From: Raffaelea ambrosiae
Lineage: Eukaryota; Ascomycota; Sordariomycetes; Ophiostomatales; Ophiostomataceae
Length of the DNA: 64,000 nt
Direction of reading: 5' to 3'
Assembly (NCBI GenBank): GCA_002778195.1
Contig: PCDI01000013.1
Location: 453,021-517,020, forward strand
Below are positions 10,171 to 20,441 of the stretch, one piece after another; position 1 is the stretch's first letter; each line of letters begins with the position of its first letter. The position numbers and the translations under genes were made by a program. The notes beneath the pieces were generated by a model. The model worked only from the letters and a program-made list of their open reading frames with translations, was not told the DNA's origin and did not search any database.

Positions 10171-13100
10171 ATGGCGCAGCCCGACTTCCCCGAAGGCGGG
10201 GACTACGGCCCCTGGTGGATGCACCAGCGCGGATACATGCCCTCCTCTCCCCTCCCCCCCGAGACCGATTGGGCACGCATGGAACTGCCTTCCAACCACG
10301 CCTCGCCTCGCCATCGCCGCCGCGGCGACCTACATAGACCTGCCTACTCTGCCTATGCTGCTCCGTCCTCCTCCGCCACCCAGAGACCCGCTGTGACCCG
10401 TGCAGCCTCTCTGCTGCTGTCGTCTCCGTCTCCGTCGTCTGGCCGGGGCATGAGGCACCACAGATCCGCCCTCCCGCTGTCGCTGCCGCGGGCGTCCACG
10501 GCTCCCACCGGACGCAAGTCCAAGTCCCAGCTCTTCGACAGCCGCTCGCAGTCGGGCAGCCGGAGGAGCCAGTCACACCGGGACACCAGCCCACGCTCTG
10601 TCTACCAGTACCGGTCCACGCCGGATTCGCGCCGTTCCATGCGGTCCTCACTCAGCGAGTCCGACGACGACGATACGGGCGTGACGGTGTCCTCGCAGGA
10701 CGCGGAACAACGCGAGACAGAAACCGGCTTGGTGAGCAAGGCGGCGCGTGCTCTACGAGATCGCCTCAGTTCTCCGCAGCCAAGCCCACGGCGAGACCAG
10801 CTGTATCAAGAAGACGGAGGAGAAGAAGAAGACGACGACGAAGAAGAACACGAGAACGACGAAGAAGAGGAGACCCTGCACCAGCACCAGCACCAGCACC
10901 AGCACCAGGGGTTCGAGCAGCACCCGTATCAGCAAGACCCAGAACAGGAGACGGAACAGCCCAAACACCTACGCCGCCGTCATCGCCAACACCATCGACA
11001 CGCAAGCAGCGGCCGCGGCAGCGGAAGCGGTGGTGGAGGCAGTACCGGCACCGGCACCCGAGGGCCGGGGCTGGGTCCCGTCATCTACGAAGAAGAACCC
11101 GAAGAAGAACGAGACGACGACGACGACCGCATGGACTACGGAGGAGGAGGCGAAGACTACTACCGGCGCACTGAGACTCCATCTAAACACAGCCGCCATC
11201 GCTCAGCCTCACGGCACACATCGACCACATTAGACCACCGCAGTGTTGTTTCACGCCCCAGCAAACTACGTCGCATAGACAGCGTTGACGACACTATACG
11301 GTCCCGGGCCTCTCCCAGAAGGTTTGTCCTTTTTTTTTCTTTTTTTTTTGGTACTTCCCTCAGATTTCACCCCACTGCAAACGGACTTGGAATTTTTTTT
11401 GGGGGGGGTTTCAAAAAAAAAAATTCGTCTATTCTCGCCTGGATCCCATGATTATTCTCTCTCTTACTTCATTTTGGATCTCATTTGTACCCGTCACATT
11501 TTGGTTTATTCCCGTGGCAAGTTTTGGCCCGTTTGAATTGAAAATAGAACTGACGCTCCATTCGTCTTTCAGCAGCTCGAGGAGGACGCCCAAACGGTCC
11601 TACGAATCTGACCTGTTGGCCACGCCTTACGCCGACAGTCCTGCCTCTCTCCGCCGAGCACAAACTATGCCTGCCTCGGTTTCCCATGCTGCATCATCGC
11701 CTAGCATTGCTTCGCGCTCCTCGGCCATGGGAAGCGTTCTCGGCTTTTCGCCCAATGGATTTGCTGCTGAGAAACAACCCAAGCTGTAAGTCTAGCCACC
11801 CCGCAGAATACACCCATACACCCATACACCCATACACCCACCCACGGATGCCGCTATTTCCTTCCGTCCGCGTACAAGATGCAAGCAACACTTGCACACC
11901 ATGCACAGACGGAAGCACAATTCCACCTCGCAGCAGCAGCAGCAGCACAAGAAAACCACCCTGCCCCGCCTCCCCCCTCTCCCTCCCCTGCACGTCTTTC
12001 CTGCCTGTACGCACAGAGGAATTTTGACAGCACTGTGACACCTGGTCACCGCCGCACCTGTGCGCCACCATGTGCTTCCCCCCTTTTTTTACGGCGGCAC
12101 TGGGCATGTAAGAGAGCCCAGCCTATGTACGGCTACTGACTGAAGTCTCCATAAGATATGAGTGTGCATACTGCAAGGAGGAGTTGCCGGCATACAAGCT
12201 CCCCAGGCTCAAGTGCGGCCACCGCATGTGCAAGTCGTGTCTGAGGGACAAGTTCATGCGCTCCATGAATGATCCTGGCAGCATGCCGCCGCGGTGCTGC
12301 ACGTCCAGCCCGATTCCCGTCAAGCATGTCGACCGGCTGTTAGGCCCAGCTTTCAAGCGCGACTGGAACCGAATGTTTCGCGAGCACTCCATCGCAAAAC
12401 GAATATACTGTCCCAACAGAAAATGCGGCGCGTGGATTAAGCCTGAAAACATCTACCGTGGCGGTGATGGCCGCAAGATTGCACGCTGCAATCGTTGTCG
12501 CACGAAAGTATGCTGCGCGTGCAACGGTAGGTGGCACGCCTCCCGCATCTGTCCAGACGACGACAGCACATATCGGTTTTTGGAGAGGGTCAAGGCAGAA
12601 GGACGGCAGGGCTGCTACAAATGCAAGAGCACGCACCTGGAGGAGGGCCAGAACAGCATGCTATGGTGTGTATTGGCGCATATTCCGAAACCCGCTTGTG
12701 GATTCTTTGGTCTCCCCATTTTCACTGACACGTGTACTCGTTTGTCCCTCTTTTATAGCCAGTGCGGTGCTCAGTCGTGCATGATTTGCGGAGGCAAATA
12801 CAAGAGCTGCGACTGCCCAGTCTTTGACTGTGATGGATCCGACATGGAACAAAGCACTCTTGGTCCACAGATGCGGGTTTGCTCAACCGCGCCGTCGGTG
12901 CGTGACCTGCGTGACAGCAAGTCAACCAGGGCGCTGTCGACGGCCATGTCCACTGCCATGTCCACTGCCATGTCCACCGCCGTGCCTCGCTCGCGGAGCT
13001 ACGACGACCACCAGTCTTTTTCGCTGCGCCGTCGTATGGGCGAGAATCAGGAAGACGCCGAGTTGGCGCGTCGCATGCAAGCCCTGGACGGCCTGGGCAG

Positions 13101-14130
13101 CAGCGAGACTCTCGACTATAGCTATGACGACTACCACGAGGACGAGGACGAGGACGGCGACACCGACAATGACAACAGCGACGATGAAGCAGACTACCAT
13201 ACCAGCTACGCACACGACGACATCATGGTCCACCCACGCAGGAGGCGCAATGGCAATGGCCAGGACGACTACCCCCGGCGAGCCGCCACGGTTGTCCTGC
13301 CCTCGGCACCGCAGCCACCCTCTGCGCGCTCCCGTACACCCCCGCAGCCAAAGATGCTCCCGATGCCGTACACACCGCAGCAGCCTCCGATGCCTGTGTC
13401 GCAGCCGCAGCAAGTGCACCCACAGTACCAAACACCACCGTCTTTCGACAGAGCCAATGCGGGCGACTACTACGTGACCGGTGTAAATCGGGCTAGGGGG
13501 GTTGGTTCCAGCTCTCACGATCGCCGGCTTGCGGATCGGTTCAATTCAGACAGGTCCGGGCCAAAGCAGCCCATGACAACTGCGCCTCCCGGACCGCCTA
13601 TGCCGCCATCGGCAGCCGCCATGCCACCCATGGCTGGTATGCCCTACAATTCTATCTCGCCCAGGGGTCCCGGTCATGCCCCTCCGCCGCCGCCGCCACC
13701 ACCCATGGCGCCTATGATACCCATGGGTCTGCCACATGCACCGCCAGCGCCCAATATGGCCTGCATGCCAATGATGTCGATGGCACCCGTGCCCATGGCA
13801 GCACCGCCCATGGGAGTCCCCGTGGCCGTGCCAGCCGAGTCGCCTCTCCGGCGGCGCCTCGACGACAGCAAAAATGTATACAGCAGCCCGGATGGAAGGG
13901 CTAGCAGACGGTCGCCTGACCGCCTTGGAGGAGGCGGAGGCGGAAGCGGAGGAGGTATGCGCCGCGACGATACGGCTGGCGATGGCGTTGGACGTGGCAT
14001 GCGCCGGCGTGATGAGACGCCCAGTTCGATGTTGGCCGGGCTGACAGGACCGGGCCGAGGCATGAACCGGGTGCAGGAGTGGCTCACCTATGTGCCACCG
14101 GGTGCTACCGAGGGAGTTGTCGGGGCGTAG
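10171..14130 (+). CDS. RBR-type (RING1-IBR-RING2) protein lacking the RING2 catalytic Cys
   Basis: Four exons, 10171-11321, 11573-11785, 12156-12665 and 12759-14130, give 1081 residues, and all phases join. Residues 1-454 are Ser/Arg-rich with an acidic stretch and His-Gln repeats. RING1 starts at Cys458 (C-x2-C ... C-x-H-x2-C-x2-C ... CC). An IBR-like segment follows with CPNRKCGAWI and a C-x2-C-x4-C-x2-C run, then RING2 from Cys608 with MLCQCGAQSCMICGG. RBR enzymes pass ubiquitin through a RING2 Cys in a G-C-N-H-M motif. Here the motif reads G-Q-N-S-M, so Gln620 takes the catalytic position. Residues 680-1081 hold an acidic patch, Arg clusters and a Pro/Met-rich tail. The third intron interrupts RING2 coding sequence. 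It is probably a zinc-binding scaffold or RING1-dependent factor rather than a classical RBR ligase; substrates are unknown. Confidence 0.85.
10880..10910 (+). repeat. CACCAG repeat encoding His-Gln
   Basis: About five CACCAG hexamers in exon 1 of the RBR gene, directly after an acidic GAA/GAC-rich stretch. Confidence 0.85.
11571..11575 (+). promoter_or_regulatory. NAGNAG tandem splice acceptor
   Basis: The RBR intron 1 acceptor reads TTTCAGCAG. Cutting at either AG (exon from 11573 or 11576) keeps the frame and changes one Ser residue, so both products are expected to be viable. Confidence 0.6.
11811..11846 (+). repeat. ACACCCAT tandem repeat in intron 2 of the RBR gene
   Basis: Four imperfect copies of an octamer lie near the 5' end of the 370-nt intron 11786-12155. 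This is the longest intron in the window. Confidence 0.8.
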
Positions 14131-15482
14131 TCGGAAAAGGAGGCAACCGGGCGACATGGTGGAAGCAAGCAAACACCAAACAAACACACATTTTCCCATC
14201 CTCCACGACATGACCGATCACACGAGACCATGCTACTCTTTTTTTTTTTCAAAGAGATTTATGAGACTACAACATGACGTGTCAACAAGACCCGTTGACA
14301 CGTTTCATAAGAGTAAGTGTACCAACAAACAAAGCAAACAAATGTCATTTTTCAAAGTGGGCGGCGTTGGCAACGGGCGGTTTATTTATTTTTATTTTTT
14401 TTGTCTGTCTGCTATTTGTAGTTCAGTTCGTTTGCTGTCTGTTAGTTTTGTATTTACCGTCACCTGTCTCGCGACTTAGTTTTTGTCTTTTCTTTTTTTT
14501 TTTTGTTTTTGTCATATTTCCCGGGAGGCTATGCAAAGACTTATATGAATGAGATGCTTTCTTTTTTCCATTGTCCGTGGTTTTTGTTCCTTGAGTTTTA
14601 CGTTGGTCGGTATATGAAACGCATTCGATATATTACATAACTAGTTCGCAAGGCCAGGTACTCGTATACAGAAACAAACAGTACTTTTGGCTAGTGCACA
14701 AGGCGAGACAAACACACAAACACAACGGATCTTGGGGGAAAAAAAAGGTTCACGCAAAACACTTCTCAGATCTCACAGGGCTCCGGTTTCACTAGTAGGA
14801 AGGCGACATTGGCAGAAATGACGCAGAGAACGACTTAATAAACGGCTTTATAAACGGTTTCATAATTGATTTATACACAGTAAGAAAGTAGGACAAAAAA
14901 TGCTTGTTACGAGGCTAATTGGGCTACATACCGAGTGTGGTACAACAACACCCCCTTACAGTTCAAACCAAGATGCCAAATAATCACAATGCGGAAAAGA
15001 TCAGTAGAGGGCAAAAAAAACCACACACCAAAATGAGGAGAAAGAAAAGACCCAATATTACAAAAATATTAAGTATATTAGGAATCAAAAACGTGATTTT
15101 TTTTGAGGTGAAGGGGAGTTTAACCGCCGAACCGTCTCCGATTTGGAAGTCCTAGTCGCGGGTGGGCATATACGCCCCTTCGTTTTTTTCCCAGATGCAA
15201 GTGATCCATTCCCGTCTATCTCTGCCCTAATCCTGCTGCATACATGTGTGTGAAGGGCATGATAATAAAATAATGAAATTCGCAATCTATGTCTGTCCAA
15301 GCCAGCGATGCCAACTCCGTGAGGGTGTGTCATTCCACCACCACAGAGTCCATTTTAAAGAAAAGTCATGAAGTGAAAGGTATGAAATAGTGTGCGAGAA
15401 GTGTGAAAAAAGGAAACGTTGTGTGAATGGTGAAAGGAATAGAAACCACAAAACGCCGTCAAATCATCATGGTAGCTCTCAT
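14131..15482. terminator. Shared 3' region of two converging genes
   Basis: This 1.35 kb lies between the stops of the RBR gene (+) and the GH17 gene (-). It is clearly more A/T-rich than its surroundings, with many A and T runs and TATA/ATATTA-like stretches (about 14620-14660, 15050-15090) that could serve as efficiency or poly(A) elements for either strand. No gene was seen. Confidence 0.5.
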
Positions 15483-17047
15483 TTACAGAGCCAGGATAGC
15501 CACCATGACGGCAGCGAAGGCGGCACCGATGGAGCCGTGCAGGTAGCTGGCGGCACCAGTGACGACAGCGCTGGGCGACGGGGTCGGGGTAACGGTGACG
15601 TTGCCCGAGCCGGAGCCGGAGCCGGAGCTGGAGCCCGAACCGGAGCCAGAGCCGGAGCCGGAGCTAGAGCCGCCAGTCGGGTACGAAGCACCGCCAGTAC
15701 CAGTAGCATTGGCGGAGCCGTTGCCGGTGCCGTAGGTCGGGGTCAAAACAATGCTGCCACTGGAGGTGGCGGTGGTGACGGAGCCAGTCTTGGTCTTGGT
15801 GGAACCGGAGCCGGAGCCGGAGCCAGAGCCGGAGCCGCCCTCTGAAGTGGCAGTGGCGGAAGCCGAGGCCGAGGCCGGGGTAGACGAGGAAGAGTCACCA
15901 GCGGACTCGGAGGCAGAAGCAGAGGCAGCGGTCTTGGACTTGGTCTTGGTGGCAGAGGACGAAGACGAGCTGGACGAGGTGGTGTTGCTGCAGGACAGGT
16001 CGTACAGGGGAGTGGAGCTCAGGGTCGAGCCGACAACACCGAAGCTGGGGTTAGGGGTGGTCGGAGCAGCGTCCTGGAGGGTGTACCACCAGATGTTGGA
16101 GGAGCCGAACAGGGGGCAGCCAGCCTCGTCCCAGAAGGTCTTGGCGTTCTTCAGGCTGGCAGTGGCCTCACCGCTGACGTCGCCGCTGACGGGCCAGCCG
16201 GTCTCGGTGATCCAGACGGGCTTGCCGCTGGCAACGCCGGCAGTGTTGCTGATGGCCTCGTCGAGGAGCGACTTGCCGTTCTCGATGCCGTTGGAGACGG
16301 TGGACTGGAAGTACGGGTAGGCGTCAACACCGAGCCAGTCCGAGGCGGAGATCACAGCGTCGTTGGAGCCGTTAACCCAGGCAGTCCAGGTGTCGACGTG
16401 GCCGACGGGGACGTCGGCCAGAGAGGTGCCGGAGAGGACGGCGCGGACCTCCTTGATGTACTTGGTGATGACGTCGGGGCCAACACCGGGGTTCTCGTCG
16501 TTGGCAATGCCGGTGGGCGAGATGCGGTACAGATCCTCGCTGCCGACAGAGATACCGGCAACCAGGGAGCTGAGCGAGGAGCCGTAGGTGGAGATGGCGC
16601 TCTTCAGGGCCGACAGTTCGTTGTTGAAGATGTCCTCGCCGGCCGAGCACCACAGACCCAGCAGAAGGGAGGTCTTGGTGCTGATGGCAGCCGGGATGGC
16701 CGAGATGGGGGTGTCGGTGGTGCCACCTTGCTTGGGGGGAGTTAGCAGAGAGTTTGCGACAGAAGCGTAGACAGAAGCAGGCAGGAGTGTGGACATGGCC
16801 GTGAACAGCGCGAAGCTGCGCGACCAGCCCATCCAGAGGCACGTACGATCATGGTGTACAGACGGGCGCTGGTGAAGTCGCCGTTGGTGCCGACGAGCGA
16901 CTGGGCGGTCTTGAACTCGGACTCGAAGTCGGACTGGGCCTTGGCAGAGCCGTCAGTGAAGGTCGAGCCGTAGTTGAAGCCCTGGTAGGCAGCCAGTGCC
17001 TGGGGCAGGACGGCGGCGAAGGCCGCGAGCGAAGCGATGCCGTGCAT
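15483..17047 (-). CDS. GPI-anchored GH17 beta-1,3-glucanase (EglC-like)
   Basis: Two exons, 17047-16847 and 16730-15483, joined at phase 0 (GTACGT donor, CAAG acceptor), give 482 residues. Residues 1-19 form a signal peptide, followed by the YQGFNYGSTF opening typical of the EglC group. The catalytic pair of family 17 is visible: the acid/base Glu132 in GSEDLYR and the nucleophile Glu243 in ITETGWP. After about residue 320 the chain becomes Ser/Thr-rich, then Gly-Ser repeats, and it ends in a hydrophobic tail of the kind replaced by a GPI anchor. The expected role is trimming or remodelling of beta-1,3-glucan at the cell surface during growth or separation. A straight reading of the second exon gives a false start inside the intron. 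No pathway partners adjoin it. Confidence 0.93.
15590..15850 (-). repeat. Gly-Ser-coding repeats in the GH17 stalk
   Basis: Two blocks of GGCTCCGGCTC-type hexanucleotide repeats (about 15599-15670 and 15805-15840) encode Gly-Ser runs between the catalytic domain and the GPI signal. They act as a flexible wall-spanning linker, and copy number may vary. Confidence 0.85.
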
Positions 17048-20000
17048 GTTGAGGATGTTGTTGTTGCTGTTCGGTAGGTTGCGTAGAGATAATATCGGGA
17101 GTGGTGATTGCGATAATCGATCAGATGCTGGGGATTGTTAGGTTTTTGATATTATTACGGGAAGACTCTCGCAAAGCTGCTTGAGATCTATCCAAGGAGA
17201 AAGAGAAGAGAAGAAGAAAAAAATCAATCCAAAGAAGGACAAAAACGAGTGTCGGGAAAGATAGTTTGAAAGATAGTGTAAAGAGAGTATGAAAGGGGGG
17301 GAACACCAGAAAGTGAAAGAACGAGTGATGATGAGGGAGGGAAGAAAAAGAAGAAGAAAGAGAAGGGGAAGGAAGGGAAGAAGAAGGAGAAAAAGGGAGA
17401 GAAAAGAGGAGAAAGCGGATGGCTTGCAGGCCAGGTGGTGGCTGATTATTTGGACCATTACGAAAGAGCTTGCGAGGCGGGCTCGCGTCTACGAAGTGCA
17501 TGGTACGGAGGAGGAGGAGGGCGCATGTGTCTGGCTCGTGCACTGTGCAGGACAATCTCGGCGTGTCAGGAGCGCAGGCACGGAGACCAGAGCACAGTGC
17601 CAGCGCCTAGCCGGGTGGGTGTCGGTGCTGAAGAGCGCAAAAGGGGAAAGAACAAACGGACAGCGGAGGGTGCTTGTCATCGTTCGGCGGGTGTGTGTAC
17701 CCCATGCGTACCGGCGGCATACTACGCAGGCCGCGCCATGACACAAAGGAGACTTGGGGGGAGGGGGATGGGGCCAACACGAGGAAAGAGCGAGAGTACA
17801 TAGTACGGGTCATAGAGGAGGGGGGAGGTGCACGCAGAGGAAGGAGCAGTCGAGCGAGGAACGAGCAAGGAAGGCGAGAGTCATGACAAGAGCGAAAAGG
17901 GGAAAGACCTATCCACCCGCGACCCGCTTTTTGAGTTGTTCGGTCGTTCGGTACCTTGCGCTAGTGGCGATGGAGGGTCGCTTTTTTCTTTTTTTTTCTT
18001 TTGTCTTTCCTTTTCTTTGTTCTTTGTCTGGGTGGGCTGCCCCCCCTCTCCCCTGGGCAGCAGAAGACGGGGGCCGGATTGGATGTGAGGAGTCCGTTTC
18101 CTGCCTGGCCGGTCTTTCCTGTCGCAGTCGGGTCCCTGGCGGCGGCCCTGCCAGAGCCAACCTGTCCACCTGTTGTGCAACCGTTATGTTTTTGATTTTT
18201 TGATTTTTTTTTTTCATTCGTCCGAGACGTCCCCAGCTTCCCCCTTTTCCGTACATGGTGCGTTTGTAGCTTACTCCTCCTCGTATGTACTCGTATGTAT
18301 TCCAACTACTCGTTACTACTCGTTGCTTACCCACCCTATTATGTTGTTGGGGCCTTCTCTCAATCAGGGGGAAGGGGGTGGCGGCCGCGAAAAAAATAGT
18401 TGAAGCAGCCGTTTCTTTGGGCCTTTGCTTTCTTTCCTTTTGGGGGCTACCTTTGGGGGCTTCCTTGTTTGTTTCGTTTCCTGTGGCCCGTTGTTCGGCA
18501 GCTCCTGGCCAGTCAAAGAGGTCCAACCAACAACAGACAAAACAAACCAATAAAAAGCAAAGCAACTACTACATAGTATACAAAGTAACTACACGTATTG
18601 GGTTCGGTTGGAATGCGCCCATTCCAGCCAGCCCAGGAGGGCCCCGAATGGCTGGCGAGCAGACCCCTTGCAGGCTTGGCCCCGTGGCTTCTGTGCGATT
18701 CTACGAGCCGTGTACAATTCCACGACGAGTATGGACAGAGCATGTGCATGGCCCTCCTTTGTAAGCGCACGCATGCCATCGGCCGTGCCACTAGAAACGA
18801 CTGCACCACTACTATGTAGAAGCAATACTACTCGTATGTACAAAGGAAATTGATTACGGAGGCTGAGCCAGTGACCTTGATTGTGCCAACAGCTCGCAAC
18901 TATTACCATGCTGCCAACGCAGTGTACGAGTACGAGCACACAGTTTTCTGGTGCATCCGACTTTCAATAGTAGTATATAGTACTTGCTCCATAACTTACA
19001 GAAATGCCTCTCCGGCTGTCCATGTGTGGTCTTGCGACCGTGTGCTTGGCACATGCTCGCACGGTCGCCAGGAAATGCTGGAGCCGCAGAGGGCGATGCT
19101 ATGTTTAGAAGCAGCCCATAATAAGCCACGGCACGGTGGACTCGTAATACTATCGTATGTACGCCCTCCGTAGTGGCGACGAGTAGGGAGACAGTGCACC
19201 TTCCTGTCGCAAACCTGGCCAGAAGGGAAGCCTGTGGGGGAGCCGCGGCGGGAAACGAATGCGACGGCAGCACTTTGACAGGGCTTGCAGGGCTTGCAGG
19301 GCGTCTGGGCAGGGCGTCTGGGCAGGGCGTCTGGGCAGGGCTTCGGGTGCGGTCGTGGGCCTGGGCCCCCAGGAGGGGGGGGGGGGGGAGGGGAGGAGGA
19401 CCTGGTTCGAGATCAGCCAAATTCCCGAGTATTGGATGGAAAGACGGGACGAAAAAGGGTCCTACTGCTACGGTAAACACGGCGGATGGATACAGGACCA
19501 TCCTGGTTTCTTGCGTCTTGGCTATTGACGCGTGCGGGGACGGCAGACCCGCCCGCTGGAAGAAGGTCTTGTCTGCAACCTCTGGCCAGGAAGAACGAGA
19601 CGAAAAGAAAACAAAGAGGGCATGGAGAAGGCGAGATGAGAGGAGACAGGGGGTGGGTTTGGTGGTGCTGGATAGGGCGCACTGGTGCTGGGCTGGAGCG
19701 CGAAGCGACCCCCAAAAAAAAAACCAAATCCGGGAATACGAGCAGGCCAATTTGCCAGTCCGCCAACCTCTGGACCTGGCCAGACGGACCGGGCGGTGCT
19801 CGCCAAAAGTGGGTACGGTCTCCATATTTATTATTCGGCTCTTTCCCCAGTTTCAATTTCCAACGAGACTACTACTACTACATAACTAGTATGTAGTTGT
19901 GTACAACGACCACACACCACCACCGAGACACACAGAGCGGCTGCGAAAACACCGCACCGCATTCCGACAAGTACCATGCGCGCAGTGACAGACAGCTGTG

Positions 20001-20441
20001 CAGTGTCGTAGAAGCAATGGTCTAGACGTGTCTCCCATACCACGCCGTCTCCCGTCACTCCACCACTCCATGTCTGTGTCAACAAAAGCGCACACACACA
20101 CGCATTGGCACGGTCTAATCTCGATGCATCATGCTCTCTGGTGGATTCAATATGTCTATGAGATGAATGAGACACTTCCACTCCGGTTGCGTCCATCCTT
20201 CCCGAGCAAGTGCCAGGCTAAGAATAACAACAGCAAAACAAGAGTTCGAGAAAGAAACACGCAAGGCACTAACAAATAACAAAATCCGGAAACCGTCTTG
20301 TTGACCATCCTCACACACAAAAAAAGAAAGCATGCACAATATGCAGACATAGGCGGATGGTCATTTCCCGTCGGCATTCTTTCTTCTTTTTTCGTATTCT
20401 TCGGCTCGAATGCTGGGGCCCACGACCCTTCTTCTCTCTCT
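17048..20441. other. Intergenic region upstream of the GH17 gene
   Basis: The first few hundred bases hold the GH17 promoter, with a long purine-rich (minus-strand pyrimidine) tract at 17180-17420. The rest lacks a convincing gene. A 323-codon minus-strand frame at 18854-19825 shows no domain, no codon bias and no homology I recognise. G-rich tandem repeats occupy 19283-19400. The segment next to 20441 is the 3' region of the PI-PLC gene. Confidence 0.5.
19283..19400 (+). repeat. G-rich tandem repeats
   Basis: Direct copies of GGGCTTGCA and then GGGCGTCTGGGCA (three copies) are followed by a run of 14-15 G within a GGGGAGGGGAGGAGG context. Several G3+ tracts at short spacing could form a G-quadruplex on the plus strand. 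Confidence 0.75.

Noticed and set aside
11811..11846. ACACCCAT repeat as a telomere-like sequence
   Set aside because: The unit differs from the fungal TTAGGG/CCCTAA telomere repeat, and it lies inside an intron.
19405..19425. GGTTCGAGATC as a possible tRNA B box
   Set aside because: The last consensus base is wrong, and no A box or cloverleaf was found nearby.
18854..19825. 323-codon minus-strand frame in the GH17/PI-PLC interval
   Set aside because: No recognisable motif, mixed codon use, and it crosses the G-rich tandem repeats.
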